Shown: piece by piece, positions 1 to 7,131 of the stretch | Layout of the letters: each line of letters begins with the position of its first letter | Numbering within the stretch: position 1 is the stretch's first letter | Origin: Kiritimatiellales bacterium | Lineage (GTDB): Bacteria; Verrucomicrobiota; Kiritimatiellia; Kiritimatiellales; Pontiellaceae | Direction of reading: 5' to 3' | Length of the DNA: 9,697 nt | NCBI GenBank assembly: GCA_030588285.1 | Contig: JAUUYK010000021.1 | Span: 1 to 9,697 of the forward strand | The notes under the pieces: generated by a model | Seen by the model: only the letters and a program-made list of their open reading frames with translations | Told to the model about the DNA's origin: nothing | Database searches by the model: none | Made by a program: the position numbers and the translations under genes

Positions 1-1725
1 AGCCAGCCCAATGGTTGGCATCGATTGCCGTGCAACGTCATCCATTTCGCGGATACGGCCGGTTTCGGTTACATCCTCGATTTTTGCAAAATCTTTGAGT
101 CGAACCTGTCCCGTCAGAAATTGATCAACCGCACGAACGGAATCTTTGGCGTGGCCGATGGCTTGAATCAATGAACTGGCCCCCGTGGCAAAGTCGCCCG
201 CAGTAAAGATTTTATCGCGCGCCGTGGAAAAGGCCGAGCCGCTCTTGAGCCAGCCATCTTCTTCAACCAGATCGTCTTTTAATGCGGCGTCGATCCAGCG
301 GGTGTCGGGGAATTGGCCGGTTGCTAGCAAGATGGTATCGACCGGTAGTTCGAACTCGCTACCCGTAATTTCGACGGGGCGGCGGCGGCCACTCTCATCG
401 GGTGCGCCGAGTTCGGTGCGGATAAACTCTATCGCGATAACCGCGCCATTTTTGCCGAGGTATCTTTTGGGGGCAACCATCGTATCGAGTGGAATGCCCT
501 CGTGCTCAAGCTCTTCGAGTTCGCCGGGAGTCACCAGCATTTGGGCTTCGCCCCGGCGGTAGCAAACCGTGGTGTCGGCGCCAAGCCGCATCGCGGCGCG
601 GGCGCAGTCCATCGCGGTGAATCCGCCGCCAATGACAACGGCCTTTTTGCCGATTTCGGTAGTTCCGGTGGTGTTCACGTCCAGGAGGAAGTCGAGGCCG
701 TGGCGAATGCCTTTCAACTCTTTGCCGGGTAAATCGAGTAGATTTGGGCGCAGGGTTCCCGCGGCCATAATAACGGCATCATTTTGCTCCGTTAGTTGGG
801 AGAGGGTGATCTCTTTTCCAATCTCGGTGTTGCAGGTGATTTCCACGCCGAGTGCGGTAATCTGTTCCACTTCCTTGGCAATGAGATCGCGCGGTAGCCG
901 GAAAACGGGAATGCCCTGATTCATCATGCCGCCGGGGACACTGTGTTTTTCATAGACCGTAACCGCGTGACCGAGCAGCGCCAGTTGACGGGCCGCAGCT
1001 AAACCCGCGGGGCCGGAACCAACAACCGCGACCCGTTTGCCAGAGTCGCCGAACCATTTATCCATCACCACAAGATCTTGCTGTTTAAAATCGGCGGATG
1101 AGCGTTTGGAGAAACAAATCGCCACGGGATCGCCGAGGTCTTCCCAGCCATGGCGGCATTCCGATTCGCAGGGGCGCGCGCAAACGCGGCCGAGTACGGC
1201 GGGGAATATGTTGTCGCGCAGGTTAATGTCGTAGGCATCCGAGTGGCGGCCTTCGTAGACCGCTTGGAGATAGCCGGGAATGTCGGTAGAGGCTGGGCAG
1301 GCTTTTTGGCAGGGAATGTTTTTCCCGAGCCAGTCAAAATCTTTCGGGGCATCCGCTTTTCCATTTAGTTTGGAAAGGGCATTTTGCGAGAGTGGCGCAT
1401 CGGTGGCTTCCCGCTTTTCCTGCCAGCCACCCAGTTTATATTTTTGCGGTGTAAGCGATCCAACAGAATCGGTGTCCTGTCGTTTGGAGGAATCGATGAT
1501 CTGCTGCATCAGCGGGTTGGTGCTTCCGCTGGAAATGGCGCGGCCGGCAAAAATAACGGCGGAATAGACATCGCCCCGCGCTTGATCTTTTTTGTGGTGG
1601 GCTAGAGCAATCAGTTCAAAAACGGCGGTTTCTTGCGGCACACCTTGGCGGCAGAGGAGTTCAACTGCATCGTTGTATTGGCCGGCGTTGATGAGTGCTT
1701 CGGCTTCGTTTAATAGCGGTTTCAT
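1..1725 (-). CDS. GltD-like NAD(P)H:FAD/Fe-S oxidoreductase, C-terminus beyond left edge
   Basis: I read 575 codons from ATG at 1725 with no stop before the edge, so the C-terminus is missing. The fold is that of the glutamate synthase small subunit and dihydropyrimidine dehydrogenase N-half. Residues 1-90 look like a TPR-type helical segment. A Cys-rich Fe-S region follows, with CQKAC at 139-143 and CARPCESEC at 182-190. The FAD Rossmann motif GSGPAG is at 236-241, a second nucleotide-binding motif GGGFTAMD at 366-373, ATGQFPDT at 468-475, and the FAD-closing TAGDFATGASS near 508-518. The start overlaps the stop of the upstream siroheme reductase by ATGA, which implies translational coupling. 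I infer that it takes electrons from NAD(P)H and passes them to that reductase. A true GltD is less likely, because no glutamate synthase large subunit is adjacent on the visible side. Confidence 0.88.
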   Translation of the reverse strand, partial: MKPLLNEAEALINAGQYNDAVELLCRQGVPQETAVFELIALAHHKKDQARGDVYSAVIFAGRAISSGSTNPLMQQIIDSSKRQDTDSVGSLTPQKYKLGGWQEKREATDAPLSQNALSKLNGKADAPKDFDWLGKNIPCQKACPASTDIPGYLQAVYEGRHSDAYDINLRDNIFPAVLGRVCARPCESECRHGWEDLGDPVAICFSKRSSADFKQQDLVVMDKWFGDSGKRVAVVGSGPAGLAAARQLALLGHAVTVYEKHSVPGGMMNQGIPVFRLPRDLIAKEVEQITALGVEITCNTEIGKEITLSQLTEQNDAVIMAAGTLRPNLLDLPGKELKGIRHGLDFLLDVNTTGTTEIGKKAVVIGGGFTAMDCARAAMRLGADTTVCYRRGEAQMLVTPGELEELEHEGIPLDTMVAPKRYLGKNGAVIAIEFIRTELGAPDESGRRRPVEITGSEFELPVDTILLATGQFPDTRWIDAALKDDLVEEDGWLKSGSAFSTARDKIFTAGDFATGASSLIQAIGHAKDSVRAVDQFLTGQVRLKDFAKIEDVTETGRIREMDDVARQSMPTIGLA

Positions 1726-3305
1726 TTTACCAGTTCCTGAAATTTTTCAATGGTGATGCGTTCGCAGAAATCAACAAAGAGTTCGGTGTCATTTTCGCGA
1801 TGGGCGAGGTAGGTATCGAGTACCTTTTTCACGGCGGGTACGATGGATTCGGTGGGGGTATCGCAGAGGTATTCTCCGATTTTTCCGGCTTCGCTCAGTT
1901 TTCCGCCCACAAAAATAGTGTAGCCTTCGGTGCTTCCGCCGGCGGGATTTCGCGTACGTGTTCCGCGCAGTCCAATATCGGCAATCCATCCATGCGCGCA
2001 GTTGTTCGGGCATCCGGTGATGTTGATCCGAAGCGTGCCGACGGATTTCCAATAGGCTTCGTCGGTGGTGAGTGCGGCATAGAGCCGATGGTATGCATCC
2101 GGAGAATCGGATACGGCCATTTTACAAACGGTAGTGCCCACGCAAGCAACGATATCGGGCAGATGTTCATGCCCTTCGGTGTTGAATCCGGCGGTATGTA
2201 AGGCCGCGATCAATTTTTCCACATTCTCGTTCGGCACATCGTGCAACTCCAGATTCTGGCGGTTGGTAAACATGATGATGCCCCCGCCGAGATCGTCGGC
2301 CAGTTTTGAAATGATGCGCGATTCGGGGGTTTTTATTTCGGATCGGGGAATCAGAACGCGGACAATGCTTTTGCCTGCGTTTTTTTGCGGAATCACGGCT
2401 TGGCCATTAATCGACATTCTACCAATGGTTGGAACCGGCGTTTTGGAAAATACGATGGCGTCCAATCCTGGAACGTTCTTTTCTTTCATAAGAGCGATGA
2501 GCACCTCACCAAATTTTTTGGCGCCCATTTGGTCGACGACCACTTTAAGGCGGGAGTGCGCGCGTTTACGCCGATCGCCGTGGCGGCGAAAAGCTTCAAT
2601 CGCGGCGCGGGTTACGGGAATTACGAGCTCTTCTGGCACCCAGTCGAAAATTACTTTAGCCAGATAAGGTCGCGCGCCGAGCCCGCCGCCCGCATGAAAT
2701 TTCCAGCCGACCACCCCGTTGGACTCAACGGGGACCCAGCCTTGGCAATTCATCAGGGTTTGTGCCAGCGCGTCGTTGCTTGAGGCCACGCTAATTTTAT
2801 GTTTACGGGGTAGGTTGCGCTGGTTTTGAATTTCGTCGTCTTCAGCCATCCAACGGATAATTTTAAGCGAATCGCCGACTTGCTCGGGTCCGGCTCCGGC
2901 GAGGGAGTCGCCCACAATATTACGCGGAACGTCGCCGCATCCGTTTTTGGTGGTGATTCCTACCTCGGCCATGCCTTCGATAATCTTATAGAGATCCTCT
3001 TGCCGGATCCAGTGATACTGAAGCGTCTGGCGGGTCGTGATGCAAATCTCGTCCTGCGCGTATTGTTCGCCTAGATCGATGGCGCGGTTAAATTGTTTGG
3101 TGGTCATTTGGCCGCCGGGGGTCACCACACGGATCATGAAAAAGCTGGGCTGAAGCTGGTGATAAACCCCGCTCCATTTGAACATGGCCAGTTCATTGGG
3201 GGTGATGTCCTCGAACGGGCGTTTGGCAATCTCGCGGAAGTCAAAATCCGGGTCGATAGCTAGTTTGTCCTTTTCCACTTGCGTTAAGTCGGGTTGTGCT
3301 TTCAT
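1722..3305 (-). CDS. nitrite/sulfite reductase, siroheme-[4Fe-4S] haemoprotein
   Basis: The 527-residue protein has the repeated ferredoxin-like plus siroheme-domain layout of assimilatory NirA and sulfite reductase haemoproteins. The siroheme/4Fe-4S ligand motifs are clear: Cys388-x5-Cys394 (CVGTTVC) and Cys432-x3-Cys436 (CPNNC). The N-terminal half carries TTRQTLQYHWI (90-100), a siroheme-side motif, and a basic stretch at 241-255 likely to contact anionic substrate or cofactor. Tyr48 (GVYHQ) and Cys123 (NGCGDVPR) occupy places resembling the Tyr-Cys pair of mycobacterial NirA; that alignment is by eye. The family performs six-electron reduction of nitrite to ammonia or sulfite to sulfide in the cytoplasm, and sequence alone does not decide which. 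A GAGG ribosome site lies 7 nt before the ATG. It is the first gene of an operon with the GltD-like flavoprotein, its probable electron donor in place of CysJ or ferredoxin. Confidence 0.93.
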   Translation of the reverse strand: MKAQPDLTQVEKDKLAIDPDFDFREIAKRPFEDITPNELAMFKWSGVYHQLQPSFFMIRVVTPGGQMTTKQFNRAIDLGEQYAQDEICITTRQTLQYHWIRQEDLYKIIEGMAEVGITTKNGCGDVPRNIVGDSLAGAGPEQVGDSLKIIRWMAEDDEIQNQRNLPRKHKISVASSNDALAQTLMNCQGWVPVESNGVVGWKFHAGGGLGARPYLAKVIFDWVPEELVIPVTRAAIEAFRRHGDRRKRAHSRLKVVVDQMGAKKFGEVLIALMKEKNVPGLDAIVFSKTPVPTIGRMSINGQAVIPQKNAGKSIVRVLIPRSEIKTPESRIISKLADDLGGGIIMFTNRQNLELHDVPNENVEKLIAALHTAGFNTEGHEHLPDIVACVGTTVCKMAVSDSPDAYHRLYAALTTDEAYWKSVGTLRINITGCPNNCAHGWIADIGLRGTRTRNPAGGSTEGYTIFVGGKLSEAGKIGEYLCDTPTESIVPAVKKVLDTYLAHRENDTELFVDFCERITIEKFQELVK

Positions 3306-3348
3306 TATTTGGCCTCACGATTAATTCGTTTTGAAATTGATGGAGTGG

Positions 3349-3376
3349 ATAATAGCTGGAATGATGATCGGTTCAA
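3349..3376 (-). promoter_or_regulatory. candidate sigma70-type promoter of the siroheme reductase operon
   Basis: On the minus strand, TTGAAC (3376-3371) and TATTAT (3354-3349) are separated by 16 nt, close to -35/-10 consensus. Transcription would start about 35-40 nt before the ATG at 3305. A short inverted repeat, AATGAT (3360-3365) and ATCATT (3376-3381), overlaps the -35 box and could be an operator. This is pattern recognition only. Confidence 0.45.
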
Positions 3377-3393
3377 TCATTATTTTAAAAAAC

Positions 3394-3408
3394 TGTACAT
3401 AATATACA
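3394..3408. promoter_or_regulatory. imperfect palindrome in the divergent intergenic region, possible operator
   Basis: TGTACATAATATACA matches its own reverse complement at 12 of 15 positions, with TGTA and TACA as outer arms. It lies upstream of the proposed -35 of the minus-strand reductase operon, and about 28 nt before the mqnD start codon. That position fits a shared regulator site: an activator for the reductase, or a repressor near the mqnD promoter. I cannot name the regulator. The rest of 3306-3436 is A+T-rich, and I see no riboswitch or RNA gene in it. Confidence 0.35.
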
Positions 3409-3436
3409 TGATTTAAGGGTTATAAGGTTCTCATAC

Positions 3437-4231
3437 ATGCAAAAAAAACCGATCAGCGTTGCGTATTCGCCCTGTCCTAACGATACGTTCATCTTCTGTA
3501 AACTGTCGCAACTGACTGGTATTCAACCTCATTTGCACGATGTTGAAACGCTCAATGAACGGGCTTTTGAGGGGGAATACGATGTCACCAAGCTGTCATT
3601 TCACGCCTGGTTGCTCGTGAGGGAGCACTACGAACTGCTCCAGGTCGGTGCGGCTCTCGGGCGTGGATGTGGTCCGTTGGTGATTCGTAGACGTGACACT
3701 CCGGGTGCTTTGTTGGCGGACTCGGTCATTGCTGTTCCCGGCGAATTTACCACGGCGCACCTGTTGCTCCGTCTCTGGAATCCTGAATTAAAGAATCGAG
3801 TCTTTATGCCGTTCGATCAAATCATGGATGCCGTTGAATCGGGCGCCGTCGATGCGGGGGTAATTATCCACGAAGGGCGTTTTGTCTATAAAGAACGGGG
3901 GTTTCACTTTGTAGAAGATTTAGGTAACTGGTGGGAAATTAAAACGGGGCTCCCTATTCCGCTCGGTTGCATCGCCGCAAAAAAGAGCCTCGGCCCCGAA
4001 CGTATCGCCGCATTTGAAGCGCAGTTGAAAGACTCCATTCAGACCGCCATCGCCAATCCGGACTCCGCCCGCGACTACATTAAAGCGCACGCACAAGAGC
4101 TGGCCGACCACGTTACCAATGAACACATAAAAACTTACGTCAACGAATTCACTCTCGATCTCGGTTCCGAAGGCCGAGCGGCGATTAATCAACTAGAAGA
4201 AATGGCGACTAGTGCAGGAGTATTGAAATGA
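3437..4231 (+). CDS. mqnD: 1,4-dihydroxy-6-naphthoate synthase MqnD
   Basis: MqnD converts cyclic dehypoxanthinyl futalosine to 1,4-dihydroxy-6-naphthoate in the futalosine menaquinone pathway. The 264-residue protein has the family N-terminal signature SPCPNDTFIF (11-20). It also has TKLSFHAWLL (51-60), GRGCGP (75-80) and GVIIHEGRFVY (141-151), whose His145 corresponds to the catalytic histidine proposed for the Thermus enzyme. It is a periplasmic-binding-protein-like two-lobe fold without a signal peptide, so it acts in the cytoplasm. The start has a TAAGG ribosome site about 9 nt upstream. The stop overlaps the next start (ATGA at 4228-4231), which couples it to mqnB::mqnP. It is the first gene of the plus-strand menaquinone cluster and shares its intergenic region with the divergent reductase operon. 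Confidence 0.95.
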   Translation: MQKKPISVAYSPCPNDTFIFCKLSQLTGIQPHLHDVETLNERAFEGEYDVTKLSFHAWLLVREHYELLQVGAALGRGCGPLVIRRRDTPGALLADSVIAVPGEFTTAHLLLRLWNPELKNRVFMPFDQIMDAVESGAVDAGVIIHEGRFVYKERGFHFVEDLGNWWEIKTGLPIPLGCIAAKKSLGPERIAAFEAQLKDSIQTAIANPDSARDYIKAHAQELADHVTNEHIKTYVNEFTLDLGSEGRAAINQLEEMATSAGVLK

Positions 4232-5640
4232 TTGGAATCATATTTGCAACCGAGATGGAAGCGCAACCGTTTTTGGACCGGGGAGTTCCGGAAGGAACGG
4301 TGGTTTCTATCTCAGGAATGGGGCTGGAGGCCGCGCGTATTGCCGCGGAAAAGCTGGTGAAGGACGAGGGCTGCACAACCCTTATTAATGCCGGTGTTTG
4401 CGGTGCGTTGAATAACCGCCTTAAGCGCGGGGGGGTCTATCGTGTTTCCTCGGTGAGTACCGAGGAGTTAAAGGCGGCGGTGAATGTGGGGGTCGGCCTG
4501 GGGCTAAAACGCCTCGTCAGTGTTGATGAACCGGTCTTTGAGTCGGCCCGAAAAAAGGAACTTTCTAAATATGGCGAGCTCGTCGATATGGAGGGCTACG
4601 CCGTTGCGCGCGTTTGTGAAGCGTTCGATATTCCCTGCATCCTAATTAAAGGGGTCACTGATTTTGGCGATGTGAGTGGGAAGGAAGATATTCAAAAACA
4701 CATCACCCCCGTTTCTGAAACCGTGGCGGAGGCCGTTGCTGGGATTGTAGACGAGGCGACCAATCTAGCGTCTGCCGACCCTTCTGCTGTAACGAGGCCA
4801 GATGCCTCATCTACATTGCTACAGAAACTGCACTCCTTTACGAAGGTGGAGCATACGATTTTTAGCCTGCCATTGTTGTTCGCCGGAGCGTGGATTGGGG
4901 CGGGCGGGCACTGTCCGCCTCTGCGAGTGCTACTGCTTATTACGCTGGTTGGCCTCGGTGCGCGGACGTTTGGGATGGCACTCAATCGAATTTTTGACCG
5001 AGATATCGACGCCAAAAACCCGCGGACTAAAAATCGGGAGTTGCCCTCGGGTAAGCTATCGATGGGGCAGGGGGTTGGTGTGGCGTTGGCGGGATTGGCG
5101 GTTTATTTTATCGCCTGTGCGCTACTCGGAAGTATGGTGTTAAAGCTTTCTTTGCTGCCTTTAATTCCGTTGGCGGTCTATTCGTTGCTTAAGCGATTTA
5201 CACCCCTTTGTCATTATGGCATTGGAGTGGCTTTAGGGATTGCGCCGATTGCGGCGTTTGTTGCGGTAACCAATAGTTTGGTGTTTCCGATTGAACTCAT
5301 GTTGCTGACGCTGTTTACGTTCTGCTGGATTAGCGGATTCGATATTATTTACGCGTTGCTGGATATTGATTTCGATCGAGAAAATAATGTTCGTAGTCTT
5401 CCCGCCGCGCTGGGTTCAAAAGGCGCGCAGTTGGTGGCGGCGGTTACCCATCTGATTTCGTTTGCTGCACTCGTGTTGCTCTGGATTCCGACCACGTCGG
5501 TTTTTGCAACGATCGCATTGTTGGTTTCTGCGGCGGCTTTTGGTGCGGGCTATATGCAGCGGATTCCAATTTCCGTCCGATTTTTCCCGATCTCCGCCAT
5601 TGCCGGAATCGCTGGCACGCTGGTGGTGCTGTTGGGATAA
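4228..5640 (+). CDS. mqnB: fused futalosine hydrolase (MqnB) and UbiA-type prenyltransferase (MqnP)
   Basis: One uninterrupted 470-codon frame holds two enzymes. Residues 1-175 are a nucleosidase of the MTAN/futalosine hydrolase family: IGIIFATEMEA with Glu11 as candidate acid, NAGVCGAL (54-61), DMEG with Met121-Glu122, and KGVTDFGD with Asp145. This half removes the base from futalosine or aminofutalosine. It is short for the family, with a reduced central segment. Residues 176-198 form an Ala/Ser/Pro-rich linker. Residues 200-470 are a polytopic membrane UbiA-family prenyltransferase with about eight or nine hydrophobic segments. Its two Asp motifs are NRIFDRDID (253-261) and DIIYALLDIDFD (372-383), which bind Mg-polyprenyl diphosphate. 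It probably prenylates 1,4-dihydroxy-6-naphthoate. The protein would tether a soluble step to the membrane. A TTG at 4816 could permit separate translation of the second half. Confidence 0.92.
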   Translation: MIGIIFATEMEAQPFLDRGVPEGTVVSISGMGLEAARIAAEKLVKDEGCTTLINAGVCGALNNRLKRGGVYRVSSVSTEELKAAVNVGVGLGLKRLVSVDEPVFESARKKELSKYGELVDMEGYAVARVCEAFDIPCILIKGVTDFGDVSGKEDIQKHITPVSETVAEAVAGIVDEATNLASADPSAVTRPDASSTLLQKLHSFTKVEHTIFSLPLLFAGAWIGAGGHCPPLRVLLLITLVGLGARTFGMALNRIFDRDIDAKNPRTKNRELPSGKLSMGQGVGVALAGLAVYFIACALLGSMVLKLSLLPLIPLAVYSLLKRFTPLCHYGIGVALGIAPIAAFVAVTNSLVFPIELMLLTLFTFCWISGFDIIYALLDIDFDRENNVRSLPAALGSKGAQLVAAVTHLISFAALVLLWIPTTSVFATIALLVSAAAFGAGYMQRIPISVRFFPISAIAGIAGTLVVLLG

Positions 5641-5678
5641 GATCGGGAGACTAATTTAGGTTAAAAATAAGGGTAATT

Positions 5679-6239
5679 ATGAATTTAGTGGTAGCCATGA
5701 CGGGGGCTTCGGGGGCGCTAGCAACGAAGCTATTAATGGAGAAATCGCAGTGGCCAGTCGCACTGGTGGCGAGCAAAATGGGGCGGGTGGTCTACGAACA
5801 GGAAGTCGGGCCGTTCGCAGAATTGGAGGCGTTGGCGGCCCAGATTTGGAAGGATGGGGATCTAACGGCTTCGATCGCCTCGGGCTCGGTTCCAACCCTG
5901 GGCATGGTGATTATGCCGTGTTCGGCAAATACGTTGGGCAAAGTGGCGTCGGGCATTGCGGATTCGTTGGTAACCCGCGCCGCGCACTGCCAATTGAAGG
6001 AGGGCCGCAAGGTGGTGCTCTGTATTCGCGAAGCCCCATGGACGCTGATTAATGCACAAAATGCCGTCAGTGTTGCCACCGCCGGCGGAACGATTATGCC
6101 GATGTCGCCGCCGTATTATATGTCGAAGGGGCGCGACCCTAACGAAGTTTCCATGGCCGAAATGCTGGGGTTCTTTGCCGACCACGTACTCTCCCTCTTT
6201 GGGCAGGAAGCCCCAATAACCTGGGACGATATCCGCTGA
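5679..6239 (+). CDS. ubiX: UbiX-type flavin prenyltransferase
   Basis: UbiX-family enzymes prenylate FMN to make prenyl-FMN, the cofactor of UbiD-type decarboxylases. The 186-residue protein shows the family features: the FMN loop MTGASG (7-12), ASKMG (31-35), CSANTLGKVASGIADSLVTR (81-100), REAP (117-120, the Arg-Glu region of the active site) and MSPPYY (142-147) near the C-terminus. A ribosome site AAGGGT sits 5-6 nt before the ATG, 38 nt after mqnP. Placement after the prenyltransferase domain suggests it serves the UbiD-like decarboxylase that acts on prenylated 1,4-dihydroxy-6-naphthoate; that decarboxylase gene is not in this window. UbiX from ubiquinone synthesis is the same family, but the mqn neighbours favour a menaquinone role. 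Confidence 0.92.
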   Translation: MNLVVAMTGASGALATKLLMEKSQWPVALVASKMGRVVYEQEVGPFAELEALAAQIWKDGDLTASIASGSVPTLGMVIMPCSANTLGKVASGIADSLVTRAAHCQLKEGRKVVLCIREAPWTLINAQNAVSVATAGGTIMPMSPPYYMSKGRDPNEVSMAEMLGFFADHVLSLFGQEAPITWDDIR

Positions 6240-6256
6240 TCGTTAAAAATAAAAAG

Positions 6257-6281
6257 ACCAACGGATTAATGTAAGAAGGAT
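6257..6281 (+). repeat. left inverted repeat of the GxxExxY cassette
   Basis: ACCAACGGATTAATGTAA (6257-6274) is the exact reverse complement of 7102-7119. The next seven bases (GAAGGAT) match the partner at four of seven positions. The inner edge merges with the AAGG-type ribosome site of the GxxExxY gene, so the repeat may take part in its expression. It begins 17 nt after the ubiX stop. Confidence 0.85.
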
Positions 6282-6289
6282 AAGGTTGT

Positions 6290-7110
6290 ATGATGGAAAA
6301 TCGAAATCAACTGCTTTATGGAGAATTGACGCATGTAATTATCGGTGCAGGAATGGATGTACATAACCTACTGGGTCCTGGGTGGGATGAAATGGATTAT
6401 CATCGTGCTTTATTAAGGGCCTTAATGGATAGGGGATTAAAGGTTGATCGTCATTTGCGAGGGGCGTTGATGCATCGCGAACAATGCGTTGAGCGGTTGA
6501 ATTAGATATTCTGGTTGAGAATAAAGTGGTTATTGAGTTGAAACATAATCGAACTAACTTTGCGCCAGAACAGTATGCGTAGCTAATTAACTACCTGAAA
6601 TTAGGGGAAAAAGATCTCGGGATATTAATGAATTTCGGGTTGGAACAATTGCGTTTTAAACGGGTTCCGTATACACCTAATCATGGGATGTTGATTCTGA
6701 CGGATTCATGGGATGATGTTGTGACGGCAGACCCTGAAATGGCGGAATATTTCGTTAAGGCGTGCCGGGTTGTTTTGTTGAAACATGGCGTTGGTTATGG
6801 AGAATCTGCTTCGAAAAAATTATTGATTACAGAATGCAACGCGGCGGGTTTTATGGTGCAAGTGCCTTCTGTTTCTTTAAGATATAAAACGGAAAATTTG
6901 GGTGCTCGAGCAATCAAGGGCTTTTCGGTGGAAAAGCGGCTTGGCGTAAAAAATAGTGCGTTGCAAGATCGGACGACGGCCGCGGATTTGGCTCGTTTAA
7001 TAAGTTATATGCGTAAACTTAATATTAGCCATGGCGCATTGGTCAATTTTGGTCGGACGGCTTTAACCGTTCGAGGTGTAACTCAAAATAAAATATCCCA
7101 TTTACATTAA
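6290..7110 (+). pseudogene. broken tandem-domain GxxExxY protein (PD-(D/E)XK nuclease-like)
   Basis: The frame opens at ATG 6290 after a good AAGGATAAGG ribosome site and stops at TAG 6503-6505. The homology continues in the -1 frame from about 6499, consistent with loss of one G in CGGTTGGAA. An in-frame TAG at 6580-6582 then replaces an expected Gln codon before LINYLK. Corrected, the product is about 273 residues and holds two copies of the domain. Copy 1 has IIGAGMDVHNLLGPG, GWDEMDY (the exact GxxExxY), the nuclease-like core LDILVENKVVIELK, and LGILMNFG. Copy 2 (about 6720-7100) is degenerate: GYGESAS replaces GxxExxY, and GVKN stands where ELK is expected, so it is probably catalytically inert. 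The C-terminus (SHLH-stop) is encoded by the right inverted repeat. Function of the family is unknown to me. The ATG at 6628 lies inside the gene (ILMNFG), so the downstream open stretch is not separate. Confidence 0.82.
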
Positions 7111-7119
7111 TCCGTTGGT
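7095..7119 (-). repeat. right inverted repeat of the GxxExxY cassette
   Basis: TTACATTAATCCGTTGGT (7102-7119) is the exact reverse complement of the left repeat. The full 25-nt unit 7095-7119 matches the third copy at 8632-8656 with one mismatch (G/A at 7114). It encodes the last codons and stop of the GxxExxY gene and ends 12 nt before the menG start codon. Confidence 0.88.
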
Positions 7120-7131
7120 AAAATTTAAATT

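Larger units (their letters stand above)
6257..7119. mobile_element. putative GxxExxY cassette bounded by 18-bp inverted repeats
   Basis: This 863-bp segment separates ubiX from menG within an otherwise compact menaquinone cluster. Its ends are perfect 18-bp inverted repeats (6257-6274 and 7102-7119), with similarity continuing inward to 22 of 25 positions. It contains only a broken GxxExxY gene. It is A+T-richer than its neighbours: 6601-6660 has 21 G/C of 60, against 36 of 60 at 7261-7320 in menG. I see no transposase and no convincing target-site duplication. Mobility is therefore inferred from structure, composition and position. It could be a non-autonomous element, or a gene that recruited copies of a dispersed repeat. 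Confidence 0.5.

Noticed and set aside
1695..2201. Long plus-strand open frame of 168 codons
   Set aside because: It lies wholly antisense to the strongly supported siroheme reductase and the flavoprotein start, and has no recognisable motif; it is a coding shadow in G+C-rich sequence.
6580..6582. Amber codon read through as pyrrolysine or by suppression
   Set aside because: A frameshift upstream also disrupts the gene, the position is an ordinary Gln in the family, and no pyrrolysine machinery is visible; decay is simpler.
6628..7110. Independent 160-codon gene starting at ATG 6628
   Set aside because: Its first residues (MNFG) are the internal end of GxxExxY domain 1, and the same frame extends upstream through homologous sequence to about 6499. 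It is the distal part of a broken gene.
6245..7128. Target-site duplication flanking the inverted repeats
   Set aside because: Both flanks are A-rich, but the bases directly outside the repeats (AAAAAG on the left, AAAATT on the right) do not form a convincing exact duplication.
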